Shown here piece by piece: positions 54,553-63,879 of a stretch of 64,000 nucleotides of DNA (positions are counted from its first letter, which is position 1; each line of letters starts with the position of its first letter). The stretch is from positions 1-64,000 of the forward strand of contig MKUZ01000022.1 in assembly GCA_001899065.1 (NCBI GenBank), given 5' to 3'. Origin of the DNA: Devosia sp. 66-22 (GTDB taxonomy: Bacteria > Pseudomonadota > Alphaproteobacteria > Rhizobiales > Devosiaceae). Under the pieces are notes generated by a model. The model was not told where the DNA came from, did no database searches, and saw only the letters and a program-made list of their open reading frames with translations. The translations under genes and the position numbers were made by a program.

Positions 54553-54831
54553 TCAGTGCAGCGCGACAATCCCCAGATTCTTGTCCGAGAGCCATTCGGC
54601 GACAGCTTCCTGGCTGTCGGCGACCAGTAGCGGCTGGCCGTCGGCCGACACCACGAGCTGGAACTCGGTTTCGGCGGCCGTGTCGTCGACATCGTCCATG
54701 AACTCGCCCAGCTTGGCGCCGCTGATGGGGCGGATGAACACCACCGCGTTGCCGCCCAGCGCCATGAACTGCGCCGCGGTCAGGTGCCGCAGCGGGTTAT
54801 CGGGGAGCGTGTGTTCTGATCTGTCTTGCAT
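54553..54831 (-). CDS. DUF1150 family protein
   Basis: This 92-residue acidic protein (LRHLTAAQFMALGGNAVVFI, EFQLVVSADGQPLLVADSQE) matches the alphaproteobacterial DUF1150 family. It is routinely found immediately after small heat-shock genes, as here. Role unknown; probably co-expressed under heat stress. Confidence 0.82.
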   Translation of the reverse strand: MQDRSEHTLPDNPLRHLTAAQFMALGGNAVVFIRPISGAKLGEFMDDVDDTAAETEFQLVVSADGQPLLVADSQEAVAEWLSDKNLGIVALH

Positions 54832-54844
54832 GGTGTTCCCCTCT

Positions 54845-55264
54845 CTAGGCAGAACGGATTTCGATGCGGCGGCTGAGCCTATCAGCCTTGGGTCGGACTA
54901 CCGAAATGACAAGCATGCCATGGCTGAGCACGGCGCCCTTCACCTCGACGCCGTCGGCAAGCAGGAAGCTGCGCTGGAACTGCCGGGCGGCGATCCCGCG
55001 ATGGAGATATTGCCGGCTCGGATCGTCCTTCTGCCTGCCGCGAACGAGCAGTTGGTTGTCTTCCTGGTTGATCTCGAGCTCGCCCTGGGCAAAGCCTGCA
55101 ACCGCGATCGAGATCAGGAAGGTCTCGCTGCCGTCCGCTTCGACGGTTCGTTCTATGTTGTAGGGCGGATACCCGTCCGCGGCCCGGCTGAGCCGGTCGA
55201 TGCGTTCCTCATAGGCCTCGAAGCCAAGCAGGAACGGAGCCGAGAACATCGAGACACGAGACAT
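54845..55264 (-). CDS. Small heat-shock protein Hsp20 (IbpA-like)
   Basis: This 139-residue alpha-crystallin-domain chaperone has the opening FSAPFLLGFEAYEERIDRLS, the core domain NIERTVEADGSETFLISIAV and the beta-strand set ending RSFLLADGVEVKGAVLSHGM. A short C-terminal extension carries IEIRSA. It holds unfolded proteins until refolding. The upstream leader is ROSE-like, implying heat-controlled translation. Confidence 0.92.
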   Translation of the reverse strand: MSRVSMFSAPFLLGFEAYEERIDRLSRAADGYPPYNIERTVEADGSETFLISIAVAGFAQGELEINQEDNQLLVRGRQKDDPSRQYLHRGIAARQFQRSFLLADGVEVKGAVLSHGMLVISVVRPKADRLSRRIEIRSA

Positions 55265-55330
55265 TGTGTCCGTCCTTGATTAAGCAACGTTTCCCGGCAG
55301 CCCAGGTTTCAGCAACCTTTGAGCGGCACC
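55265..55330 (-). promoter_or_regulatory. ROSE-like RNA thermometer in the hsp20 leader
   Basis: In the minus-strand RNA, GTTGCTT pairs with AAGGAC across an AATC loop (55272-55288). This places the Shine-Dalgarno AAGGA, eight bases before the start, in a short hairpin with one unpaired G. The conserved UUGCU facing the AAGGA site with a bulged G is the core of ROSE elements, known in rhizobial heat-shock genes. A second small hairpin AGGTT-GCTGA-AACCT lies at 55304-55318. Confidence 0.6.
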
Positions 55331-55385
55331 GCCGGATGGCTGAAATATGGGGCAGCATCGGCTCCCCTTCAAGGATCGCGCCGCC

Positions 55386-56240
55386 ATGGCTGAAACCGTT
55401 GCAATCATCACCCCCTGCTACCGCGCCGAGCGCTGGATCGGCGCTGCCGTCCGCTCGGTCCTGGCCCAGTCCTGGCCCGATTGGGAACACTGGATCGTCG
55501 CCGATGACGGCGCCGATTACGAGGCGATGCTGGCCGCCGAGGGGCTGCGCGACCCCCGCCTGCGCTTCGTCAGCTCGGGCGCCATCGGCGGCGGCGCCTC
55601 GCGTGCCCGCAACGTCGCGCTCGACGCGCTGACGGCCTCCTACGCCGCCATCCTCGACGCCGACGACCGGTTCAAGCCCGACAAGCTCGCTCAGGCGGTC
55701 GCCGCGCTTGGGCACCATGCCATCGTCTCGGTCGCGCTCGATGAATACGACGAGACGGGCCGGCAGCTCCGCCTGGTCGGGCAGGGCCCCGACCGCGAGC
55801 TCTCGCCCGCGGTCTACAAATGGACCTCGCTGTCGATGGATTCGATGATTCTGTGGGATCGCCGCAGGACCGACGCCCGCTACGATCTCGAGCTCACCAA
55901 CATGACCGACCTCGAGCTGTTGCTGCAGCTTTATCGGTCGGTCCGGGCAAGCTGGCACCTGGGCACCCCGCTGCACGACTACCTCAAGCTCTCGGTGTCG
56001 ATGAGCAACGGCCCGGGCGTCACCGAAAAGATGATCCGCTCCAAGCGTGAAATGCTGCGCCGTCTTGAAACGGGATTCTACCCGATGGCCGATGCGCGCG
56101 GTCCAGAGGGCATGGCGGCGTTTCTCCGCATTTCGCTCAGGGCCGAGGAGACCTATGACGACGCCGTGGCGGCGCAGCCGGGGTTGCTGTTCGAGGATCA
56201 CCTCGAACCGATGCTGTGGGCCCATCCGCCGCCGGCCTAG
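55386..56240 (+). CDS. Family 2 glycosyltransferase
   Basis: This 284-residue GT-A enzyme begins AIITPCYRAERWIGAAVRSV and has the DDG and DxD-type motifs VADDGADYE and ILDADDRFKPDKLAQA. Later MTDLELLLQLYRSVRASWHL fits GT2. The ATG at 55386 with AAGGA upstream is preferred to 55347. Its product glycan is unknown. Confidence 0.85.
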   Translation: MAETVAIITPCYRAERWIGAAVRSVLAQSWPDWEHWIVADDGADYEAMLAAEGLRDPRLRFVSSGAIGGGASRARNVALDALTASYAAILDADDRFKPDKLAQAVAALGHHAIVSVALDEYDETGRQLRLVGQGPDRELSPAVYKWTSLSMDSMILWDRRRTDARYDLELTNMTDLELLLQLYRSVRASWHLGTPLHDYLKLSVSMSNGPGVTEKMIRSKREMLRRLETGFYPMADARGPEGMAAFLRISLRAEETYDDAVAAQPGLLFEDHLEPMLWAHPPPA

Positions 56241-56294
56241 TGCGGCGGGCTGGCCCAGCGCACCAAGCCCATGCGACCAGCCCGCCCGCGGGCC

Positions 56295-57200
56295 TCACAC
56301 CACCACGATCCCCGAGTGCTTCGCCTTCGCCTCGGGCTCCACATGGATGGTGATCTGCGCATTGGCCACGGCCTCGCGCAGCTTGGCCTCGATGCCGTCG
56401 CAGATGGCATGCGCTTCCTCGACGCTCATCGATCCTGCCACCACAAGGTGGAAGTCGATGAAAATCGTCCGTCCCGCCTGCCGCGTGCGGATATCGTGTG
56501 CCTCGATCGCGCCCTCGGCATTGCTCGAAATCACGTCGCGGATCGTCCTCAGTGTCGTGGGGTCGACGGCGACGTCCATCAGCCCGATCACGCTCTCGCG
56601 GATCAGCCGCCAGCCCGACCACAGGATCGCAAGGCCGACCAGCGCCGCAAGGATCGCATCGAGCTGGTGATAGCCGGTCGCCACCACCAGCAGCACGCCG
56701 ATCAACACGCCCACGGTCGAAACCACATCGGTCATCAGGTGCTTGCCGTCGGCGACCAGCGACAGCGAGCTTTCGCGCCGGCCGATGCGCATCAGCGTCC
56801 AGGCCCAGATGGCGTTGAGCGCCGTGGCGCCCATCGAGATGCCGAGGCCCACCGGGTCGGCGGTGAATGGCTGCGGCGCGCGGAAACCGTCCCAGGCCTT
56901 GGCGAAGATCAGAATGGCGGCGAGGGCGATGAACACGCCGATGATCACCGCCGAGAAATACTCGGCTTTGCCATAGCCATAGGGCAGGGCGGCATCGGCG
57001 GGTCGCGCCGCCAGCCGCACGGCGACCAGTGCCACGATGGCGGTCACCACATTGACCACGCTTTCGAGCGCGTCCGAATAGAGGGCGATCGAGCCGGTGA
57101 GCCAGGCCGCGGCGATCTTGAGCGCCAGCACGGCAAGGCCGATCGCGAGGCTGCCCAGCGCCACGCGCGCCACCACCGACGATGTCGACTCGTTCGCCAT
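56295..57200 (-). CDS. Cation diffusion facilitator transporter
   Basis: This 301-residue CDF exporter has six membrane helices: the HxxxD-type motifs appear as YSDALESVVNVV in helix II and DGKHLMTDVVSTVG in helix V, plus a C-terminal cytoplasmic metal domain (HDIRTRQAGRTIFIDFHLVV). Metal could be zinc, cobalt, iron or manganese. Divergence from cbiX makes cobalt attractive but this is only positional. Confidence 0.88.
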   Translation of the reverse strand: MANESTSSVVARVALGSLAIGLAVLALKIAAAWLTGSIALYSDALESVVNVVTAIVALVAVRLAARPADAALPYGYGKAEYFSAVIIGVFIALAAILIFAKAWDGFRAPQPFTADPVGLGISMGATALNAIWAWTLMRIGRRESSLSLVADGKHLMTDVVSTVGVLIGVLLVVATGYHQLDAILAALVGLAILWSGWRLIRESVIGLMDVAVDPTTLRTIRDVISSNAEGAIEAHDIRTRQAGRTIFIDFHLVVAGSMSVEEAHAICDGIEAKLREAVANAQITIHVEPEAKAKHSGIVVV

Positions 57201-57267
57201 CAACCGCTGCCCCGTTGTTCCAGGCCGCGCCATAGCCGGGCCGCCCGAAGGGCGCAAGTGCCTGAAT

Positions 57268-57310
57268 CTGCGAATGATTTCCAACCGCATTCGCAGCACT
57301 GCGAAGTGCT
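57268..57310. promoter_or_regulatory. Cluster of dyads between the cation exporter and cbiX
   Basis: CTGCGAATG (57268-57276) and CATTCGCAG (57288-57296) form a perfect nine-base inverted repeat with an 11-base spacer. AGCACT-GCGA-AGTGCT (57295-57310) immediately follows as a six-base hairpin. The gap is 237 bases between divergent genes; no cobalamin riboswitch motif was found in it. A metal-responsive repressor site is the natural suspicion. Confidence 0.45.
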
Positions 57311-57437
57311 TGATTGACCACGCACATTGCCTCTGACAATGAAGGCGCAACGCGCGGCAGCCCTGCTATGCGGCTGAGACACACGTCCGGTGCGGTCGAC
57401 CCAATCAGGGGACCAATTCCGGAGCTGCGGAGGGAAG

Positions 57438-58685
57438 ATGAGTGACCTGCCTTTGCTGCCGCCCGATACGGGCGTCATGCTGTGCGGCCATGGCAGCCGT
57501 AACCAGTTGGCCGTCGGCGAATTCGCCGTCCTTGCCGAAGCGCTGAAGCAGCGGCTGCCCGGCATCCCGGTCGAATACGGCTACCTCGAATTCGCCAATC
57601 CGGTGATTCACCATGGCCTCGACCGGCTGCGCGCCCAGGGGGTGAGCCATGTGCTCGCCGTGCCGGGCATGCTGTTCGCCGCCGGTCATGCCAAGAACGA
57701 TATTCCAGCGGTACTCCGGACCTATGAGGCGGCGCATCCGGGCCTGCGCATCACCTATGGCCGCGAACTCGGCGTCGACCTCAAGATGCTGCGCGCTGCC
57801 GGCGACCGCATCCGCGAAGGGTTGGCGCAGTCGCCGCGCCAGATCCCGCTCGCCGAGACGCTGCTGCTCGTTGTCGGTCGCGGCGCCTCCGACCCCGATG
57901 CCAACTCCAATGTCGCAAAGGTCATGCGCATGCTGTGGGAGGGCCTTGGTTTCGGTTGGGGTGAGGTCGCCTATTCCGGCGTCACCTTCCCGCTCGTTGC
58001 CCCCGCGCTCGATCATGCGGCGCGCCTCGGCTACCGCCGCATCGTCGTCTTCCCCTATTTCCTGTTCACCGGCGTGCTGGTGAATCGCATCTACGACGCC
58101 GCCGAGGCGGCGCAGGCGAAGTATCCCGGGATCGAGATCCTCAACGCGCCCTATCTCGACGACCACCCGCTGGTCATCGACACCGTCCTCGACCGCATCC
58201 GCGAAATGCTGGTCGGCCAGAATTTGATGAACTGCGCGATGTGCAAATATCGCGAGCAGGTGCTCGGCTTCGAGGCCGAAGTCGGCCTTCGCCAGGAGAG
58301 CCATCATCACCACGTCGAAGGCATTGGCGGCGGCCTCGAAAACTGCCCCTGCGGTGGCGACTGCGACAGCTCCTGCCGCGATCAAGCATTCTGCGAGAAG
58401 CACGGCCTGCCCTGGACGCCGTTGCACACACATGGGCACGGGCACTCGCATGCGCATGAGCCGCAAGGACACGCGCTGCTGGCCCGGCCGGTGCAAGCGG
58501 CCTCACCCTCATCCGGCTTCGACCAACGGGCGGATGAGGGGGCAGCCACGGCAGCCGGCGCGAAGGAGCATGCGCACCCCCACGATCATCATCACCACCC
58601 CTATCCGCACGCGAAACACCCCCATGGCCCGGTGACGCTGCCCAGAATTCCGGGCAAGCTGGCGCGGGCGGAGCGCGAGAAGTGA
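57438..58685 (+). CDS. cbiX: CbiX-type sirohydrochlorin cobaltochelatase with His-rich tail
   Basis: This 415-residue protein starts at ATG 57438 after GGAGGGAAG. Two chelatase halves are visible: VMLCGHGSRNQLAVGEFAVL and LLVVGRGASDPDANSNVAKV, with a metal-site VTFPLVAPALDHAARLG. Then MNCAMCKYRE and CPCGGDCDSSC carry many Cys, followed by a long His tail (HAHPHDHHHHPYPHAKHPHG) that could store cobalt or nickel. It leads the cobalamin operon. Confidence 0.88.
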   Translation: MSDLPLLPPDTGVMLCGHGSRNQLAVGEFAVLAEALKQRLPGIPVEYGYLEFANPVIHHGLDRLRAQGVSHVLAVPGMLFAAGHAKNDIPAVLRTYEAAHPGLRITYGRELGVDLKMLRAAGDRIREGLAQSPRQIPLAETLLLVVGRGASDPDANSNVAKVMRMLWEGLGFGWGEVAYSGVTFPLVAPALDHAARLGYRRIVVFPYFLFTGVLVNRIYDAAEAAQAKYPGIEILNAPYLDDHPLVIDTVLDRIREMLVGQNLMNCAMCKYREQVLGFEAEVGLRQESHHHHVEGIGGGLENCPCGGDCDSSCRDQAFCEKHGLPWTPLHTHGHGHSHAHEPQGHALLARPVQAASPSSGFDQRADEGAATAAGAKEHAHPHDHHHHPYPHAKHPHGPVTLPRIPGKLARAEREK

Positions 58686-58686
58686 C

Positions 58687-60180
58687 GTGACACTCTTCGA
58701 TCGCTACATCGCGGTCGACTGGTCGGCGGCCAATGAGCGCCGCGCCGGTAAGGATTCCATCTGGGTCGCCGAGCGTGGCCCGGAAGGGCTGCGTCCGTCG
58801 CTCAATCCACCCACCCGCGCCGAAGCCACGGCGCTCCTCATCGAACGGCTCGCCGCCGCCCGCGCCGCTGGCGAACGCATCATGGTCGGCTTCGACTTCG
58901 TTTTTGGCTATCCCAAGGGCGCCGCGCGGGCCATTGCCGGCAAGGCCGGTTGGCGCGCCATGTGGGAGGCGATCGGCGCGGCCGTGCAGGACTCGAGCGA
59001 GAACAAGTCCAACCGCTTCGAGGTCGCCTCCGGTTTCAACCGCACGCTCGAGCTCGCCCATTTCTGGGGCCACCCGCCGCACCACCGTTATGCCGACCTG
59101 CTGCCCACGCGGCCCCTGCACGGCTATCTCCACATCGCCGAGCACCGCCTTGCGGAATCCTATGCGCGCGGCCCGCAGCCGGTGTGGAAGCTGAGCGGTG
59201 CGGGCTCCGTAGGCAGCCAGGCGCTGCTGGGGATCGCCCGTCTGCGACACCTCAAATCCGAGTTCCCCGAGGCCAAAGTGTGGCCGTTCGAAACCGCGTT
59301 CGAGGCCGATCTCGGACCGCTCGCGCTGGTTGAGATCTATCCATCGATGTTCCCGCTCTCGGGCACGGTCGAGCCCAAGGATCGCGAGCAGGTCGAGGTC
59401 TCGGTGGCGCGCTTCGCCGAGCTCGATGCGGCCGGCCTCCTCGGCGAGTTCCTCAGCGCCCCCGGCGTGCTGCTCGCCAGCCAGAAGCGCGATGCCCTCG
59501 AGGAGGAAGGTTGGATCGCCGGCGTCGGCCACGAGCACCTGCTGCGCATCGCGGCGCGCCGCTACCTGCGCAATCCCGACGCCATCTACGCCCAGAGCTT
59601 CGCCATCATCGAGCGGGAGGCCGATCTCTCCCGCTTCAGCGGTCCACTGCGCGACGTCGTCATCCGCATGATCCATGCCTGCGGCATGGTGGACATCGTC
59701 GGCGACATCAGGGTGGGCGGCGACTTTGCCACGGCAGCTTCCGCGGCACTCGCCGCCGGCGCGCCGATCCTGTGCGATGCCGAGGCCGTCCGCTCCATGA
59801 TCATCGCCCGCCATCTGCCCGGCAACGAGCTCATCGTTACGCTCAACGATGCCGCCGTGCCCGACCTCGCGGCAGAGCGCGCCACGACGCGTTCCGCCGC
59901 GGCCATCGACCTCTGGCGCGACCGGCTGCGTGGCGCCGTCGTGGTCATCGGCAATGCGCCCACCGCGCTGTTCCGCCTGCTCGAGCTGCTCGAGGCCGGC
60001 GCGCCGAAACCCGCGGCCATCATCGCGGCCCCGGTCGGCTTCGTCGGTGCCGCCGAGTCCAAGGCCGCGCTGGCCGAGAGCCGGAGCGGCGTTCCGTTCC
60101 TCACGCTGCTGGGCCGCCGCGGCGGCTCCGCCATCGCTGCCGCCGCCCTCAACGCCATCGCCGCGGGAGCGGGCACATGA
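58687..60180 (+). CDS. cobH: Fusion of a DUF429-like domain with precorrin-8X methylmutase (CobH)
   Basis: This 497-residue protein begins FDRYIAVDWSAANERRAGKD, an RNase-H-like DUF429 type domain of about 290 residues, and ends with the full CobH fold: SFAIIEREADLSRF, VIRMIHACGMVDIVGDIRVG with the key His, and APILCDAEAVRSMI. CobH converts precorrin-8X to hydrogenobyrinic acid. It starts at a GTG right after cbiX. The N-terminal partner is unusual and its job unknown. Confidence 0.85.
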   Translation: MTLFDRYIAVDWSAANERRAGKDSIWVAERGPEGLRPSLNPPTRAEATALLIERLAAARAAGERIMVGFDFVFGYPKGAARAIAGKAGWRAMWEAIGAAVQDSSENKSNRFEVASGFNRTLELAHFWGHPPHHRYADLLPTRPLHGYLHIAEHRLAESYARGPQPVWKLSGAGSVGSQALLGIARLRHLKSEFPEAKVWPFETAFEADLGPLALVEIYPSMFPLSGTVEPKDREQVEVSVARFAELDAAGLLGEFLSAPGVLLASQKRDALEEEGWIAGVGHEHLLRIAARRYLRNPDAIYAQSFAIIEREADLSRFSGPLRDVVIRMIHACGMVDIVGDIRVGGDFATAASAALAAGAPILCDAEAVRSMIIARHLPGNELIVTLNDAAVPDLAAERATTRSAAAIDLWRDRLRGAVVVIGNAPTALFRLLELLEAGAPKPAAIIAAPVGFVGAAESKAALAESRSGVPFLTLLGRRGGSAIAAAALNAIAAGAGT

Positions 60181-61349
60181 CCCCGTGGCTCACCATCATC
60201 GGCTTCGGCGAAGGCGACCCGATGCCGCCGATCCCGCCCTGCGACGTGATCGTCGGTCCGCAGCGCGCCATCGATCGTCTCGGCCGGGGTATCCCGTGGC
60301 GCTCGATGAAGCTCGACGCCATGCTCGCGCAAATCGGCGAGCTGCGCGGTACGCCGACCGTACTGCTCGCGAGCGGCGATCCACTCTGGTTCGGCGTGGG
60401 TGCCACGCTCACCCGCCACCTCGCGCCCGGCGAGGTCCGGCTCATCCCGCATGCCTCGTCCCTCCAGTATGCGGCATCGCGCCTGCGCTGGCCCATGCAG
60501 CACCTCGCGACGCTCTCGCTCCATGCGCGGCCGGCTGAGCTGGTCCACCCGCACGTCACGCCCGGCAACCGCATCCTCGCGCTCACGACCGATGCCGCCA
60601 CGGCTTCGCATGTGGCAAGGCTCCTCGTCGACCGCGGCTATGGCCGCTCGCTGCTGACGGTTCTCGAAAATCTCGGCGGTCCGGACGAGCGCGTGGCGTC
60701 CGGCGAGGCCCGCGCCTTCGACCTCGCGACGGGCGATTTCTACGTCCTCGCCATCGACTGCGTTGCCGATCCCGGTGCGGCGCTGCTGTCGACGGTTTCC
60801 GGCCTCCCCGACGATGTGTTCGTCAATGACGGCCAGCTTACCAAGCGCGAGATCCGCGCTGTCACCCTCAGCCGGCTCGCGCCCTATCCCGGGGCGCTGC
60901 TGTGGGATGTCGGCGCCGGTTGCGGCAGCATCGGCATCGAGTGGATGCGCGCCGCCCGCGACGCGTCAGCCATCGCCTTCGAGCGCGAAGGCGAGCGCCT
61001 GCAGATGATCGCCGTCAATGCCGCAAATCTCGGCACGCCGACGCTGCGCATCGAGAATGGCGACGCGCCCGACAGCCTCATCGGCATGCCGGCACCCGAC
61101 GCCGTCTTCCTCGGTGGCGCCGTCGCCAACGAAACGCTGTTCCACACCTGCTGGACGGCGCTGCGCTCCGGCGGCCGCCTCGTCGCCAACGCCGTCACGC
61201 TCGAGGGTGAGCAGGCGCTCTACGCACGCCACACGCGCCTCGGCGGCGAGCTGCTCCGCCTCGACATCGCCGCCCTCGACAGCGTCGGCAGCCATCGCGC
61301 GCTTCGTCCGCGCCTGCCCGTCACGCAATGGAGCGTCACCAAGCCATGA
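60177..61349 (+). CDS. cobL: Bifunctional precorrin-6B methylase/decarboxylase (CobL)
   Basis: This 390-residue protein fuses CbiE (WLTIIGFGEGDPMPPIPP, with the C5-methylase fold) and CbiT (LLWDVGAGCGSIGIEWMRAA, a Rossmann SAM domain). It methylates C5 and C15 and decarboxylates the ring. The ATG at 60177 overlaps the cobH stop. Confidence 0.92.
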   Translation: MTPWLTIIGFGEGDPMPPIPPCDVIVGPQRAIDRLGRGIPWRSMKLDAMLAQIGELRGTPTVLLASGDPLWFGVGATLTRHLAPGEVRLIPHASSLQYAASRLRWPMQHLATLSLHARPAELVHPHVTPGNRILALTTDAATASHVARLLVDRGYGRSLLTVLENLGGPDERVASGEARAFDLATGDFYVLAIDCVADPGAALLSTVSGLPDDVFVNDGQLTKREIRAVTLSRLAPYPGALLWDVGAGCGSIGIEWMRAARDASAIAFEREGERLQMIAVNAANLGTPTLRIENGDAPDSLIGMPAPDAVFLGGAVANETLFHTCWTALRSGGRLVANAVTLEGEQALYARHTRLGGELLRLDIAALDSVGSHRALRPRLPVTQWSVTKP

Positions 61350-62062
61350 GCGCCACGCACACCGGCACGCTCCACCTCGTCGGCGTCGGCCCGGGCGATC
61401 CCGAGCTGCTCACCCTGCGCGCCGTGCGCGCGCTGCGCAGCGTCCACGTCGTCGCCTATCCCTCGACCGGCGAGGGTGCCGCCTTCGCCCGCGACATCGC
61501 GGCCCGCCATATCCTCCCCGGCGCGGTGCTGCTGCCCGTCACCATCCCCATGACCGTCGAGCGCGGCCCCGCGCAGGCCGCCTATGACGGCGCCACCGAT
61601 GCCATCCTCGCCCATCTCGCCGAAGGCCGCGACGCCGCCTGGCTATGCGAGGGCGACCCCCTGTTCTACGGCTCGGCCATGTATGTGCTCGCCCGCATCG
61701 CCGGCCGCGCCGATGTGCAGATCGTCCCCGGCATCACCTCGCTCACCGCCGCTGCCGCCGCCGCCGCGCGTCCCATCGCCGCGCGCAACGAAGTCCTCAA
61801 GGTCCTGCCCGCCCCACTCCCCGACGAGGTGCTGCGCGCCGAGCTCACCGCCGCGCCCGCCGCCGCCATCATTAAGGTCGGCCGCCATTTCGACCGCATC
61901 CGCGATCTGCTGCGCGAAACCGGCCACAGCAGGAACGCCGTCGTCGTCGAGCATGCCACCACCGTGCGCCAGCGCGTCACCCCGCTCGAAGGCTTCGGCT
62001 ATGGCGAGCGGCCCTATTTCTCCACCATCCTGTGCTATCGCGGCGATGAGGCGTGGGGATGA
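61346..62062 (+). CDS. cobI: Precorrin-2 C20-methyltransferase
   Basis: This 238-residue SAM methylase starts LHLVGVGPGDPELLTLRAVR and has VAYPSTGEGAAFARDI and AAWLCEGDPLFYGSAMYVLA, then VPGITSLTAAAAAA. It forms precorrin-3A. The ATG at 61346 overlaps the cobL stop (ATGA). Confidence 0.92.
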   Translation: MSATHTGTLHLVGVGPGDPELLTLRAVRALRSVHVVAYPSTGEGAAFARDIAARHILPGAVLLPVTIPMTVERGPAQAAYDGATDAILAHLAEGRDAAWLCEGDPLFYGSAMYVLARIAGRADVQIVPGITSLTAAAAAAARPIAARNEVLKVLPAPLPDEVLRAELTAAPAAAIIKVGRHFDRIRDLLRETGHSRNAVVVEHATTVRQRVTPLEGFGYGERPYFSTILCYRGDEAWG

Positions 62063-63825
62063 AGCCGGCTATCGTCACCTTCGCGGCCTCCGGAGCCGAA
62101 ACCGCGGCGCGCCTTGCCCCGCTCGTCGGCGCCGATGTGCATCATTGCGGCTACAATGGCGAAGACGGCAAGCTGCTGCTGCCGCGCCTGTTCGCCGAGG
62201 GCCGCCCGATCGTTGGCGTCTGCGCCGCCGGCATCCTCATCCGCCTGCTCGCGCCGTCGCTGGGCGACAAGCAGAGCGAGCCGCCGGTGCTCGCCGTCTC
62301 GCAGGACGGCACGCAGGTGGTGTCGCTGCTGGGCGGCCACCACGGCGCCAACCGTCTTGCCCGCGAGATCGCTGCACATCTGGGCGGCAGCGCCGCGCTC
62401 ACCACCGCGTCGGACGCCAAATTCACCCGCGGCCTTGATGAGCCGCCGCCGGGCTACGTCCTCGCCGATCCTGCCGCTGCCAAGCCGGCCATGATGGCGC
62501 TGCTGATCGGTGGCCGTCTCGTCGTCGACGGCCATGCGCCCTGGCTCGCCGAAGCCGGCTATCCGGTGAGCTCGGCCGGCACGGTGAAAATCCGCATCGA
62601 CGAGCACGCCACGCGCCGCGAGCGCGAGCTGCTCTATCATCCGCGCACGCTCGTTGCCGGCATCGGCGCCGAGCGCGGCGTCGCCGCCGACGAGGTCATC
62701 GGCCTCATCGCCGAGACGCTGGCGGCGCACGACCTCGCGCCGCAGGCCCTCGCGGCGCTCACCACCATCGACATCAAGTCCGATGAAGCGGCGTTCCACG
62801 CGGCGGCGGCCCATTTCGCCGTGCCGCTCCGCATCTTCACGGCGGCCGAGCTCAACCAGGAGCGCTATCGGCTGCTCAATCCCTCGCCCATCGTCGAAGC
62901 CGAAACCGGCACCCCCGGCGTCGCCGAGGCCGCGGCGCTCAAGGCCGGCAGCCTGCTGGTCGAGAAGCGCAAATCGCAGCGCGCCACCTGCGCCATCGGC
63001 CGCGCCAAGGCGCCCATCGATCCGCTGAGCCTCGGCCGCGCGCCCGGGCTGCTTCATGTCGTGGGCATCGGTCCCGGCGACAGAGCGAGTCGCTCCGCCG
63101 CCGCCGTCGCCGCGCTCGACGCCGCGACCGACTGGGTAGGCTACGATCTCTATCTCGATCTCGTCGCCGACCTGCGCCTCGGCCAGGAGGAGCACCGCTT
63201 TCCCCTCGGCGACGAGGAAGCGCGCGTCCGCCACGCCCTCGAGCTCGCCGCAACGGGCAAAACCGTCGCGCTCGTCTGCTCGGGCGACGCGCAGATCTAT
63301 GCCATGGCCTCGCTGGTGTTCGAGCTCATCGAGGCTGTCGGCGCGCGAAAGGTGTCCGAGTCCGCGCGCCGCGTCGCCGTCGACATCCATCCCGGCATCT
63401 CCGCGTTTCAGGCCGCCAGCGCTGCGGCCGGTGCCCTCATCGGCCACGATTTCGCCTGCGTCTCGCTGAGCGATTTGCTGACGCCCAGCGACACCATCCG
63501 CCAACGCCTCGCCGCCGCTGCGTCGGGCGATTTCGTAACGGCGCTCTACAATCCGCGCTCGCAGCGTCGCACCGATCTCATCGAACACGCCAGGACACTG
63601 TTCCTCGCGCATCGTCCGCCCGAAACGCCCGTCATCGTCGCGAGCAGCCTCGGCCGCCCCGCCGAGCAGGTCACCGTCACCACGCTCGCCGCGTTCGATC
63701 CCACCACGGTCGACATGCTCACCATCGTCCTCATCGGCGCCTCCACCTCGCGCGCCGTGAAGCGCGGCGACGGCAAGACCATCGCCTTCACGCCGCGCGG
63801 CTACCATGTGAAGGCCGGGATATGA
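62059..63825 (+). CDS. cobJ: CbiG-CobJ fusion (cobalamin ring contraction enzymes)
   Basis: This 588-residue protein starts with the CbiG N-domain ([40 protein letters not shown]), then CbiG C-terminal parts ([20 protein letters not shown]), and ends with a CobJ/CbiH methylase ([37 protein letters not shown]). CbiG opens the delta-lactone in early-cobalt pathways; CobJ methylates C17. The ATG at 62059 overlaps the cobI stop. Confidence 0.9.
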   Translation: MKPAIVTFAASGAETAARLAPLVGADVHHCGYNGEDGKLLLPRLFAEGRPIVGVCAAGILIRLLAPSLGDKQSEPPVLAVSQDGTQVVSLLGGHHGANRLAREIAAHLGGSAALTTASDAKFTRGLDEPPPGYVLADPAAAKPAMMALLIGGRLVVDGHAPWLAEAGYPVSSAGTVKIRIDEHATRRERELLYHPRTLVAGIGAERGVAADEVIGLIAETLAAHDLAPQALAALTTIDIKSDEAAFHAAAAHFAVPLRIFTAAELNQERYRLLNPSPIVEAETGTPGVAEAAALKAGSLLVEKRKSQRATCAIGRAKAPIDPLSLGRAPGLLHVVGIGPGDRASRSAAAVAALDAATDWVGYDLYLDLVADLRLGQEEHRFPLGDEEARVRHALELAATGKTVALVCSGDAQIYAMASLVFELIEAVGARKVSESARRVAVDIHPGISAFQAASAAAGALIGHDFACVSLSDLLTPSDTIRQRLAAAASGDFVTALYNPRSQRRTDLIEHARTLFLAHRPPETPVIVASSLGRPAEQVTVTTLAAFDPTTVDMLTIVLIGASTSRAVKRGDGKTIAFTPRGYHVKAGI

Positions 63826-63879
63826 GCGCAGGCGATCGCACGCTCGGCCGCGCGGCGGGCAGGGACGCCATGCCATGAC
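63823..63879 (+). other. Overlapping 18-codon frame between cobJ and cobM
   Basis: An ATG at 63823 overlaps the cobJ TGA and opens an 18-residue frame whose TGA overlaps the cobM ATG. It may couple translation of cobM to cobJ or be the remains of a lost gene. No function is claimed. Confidence 0.25.

Noticed and set aside
57201..57437. Cobalamin riboswitch before cbiX
   Set aside because: No conserved B12-box or GCCACTG-like core could be found.
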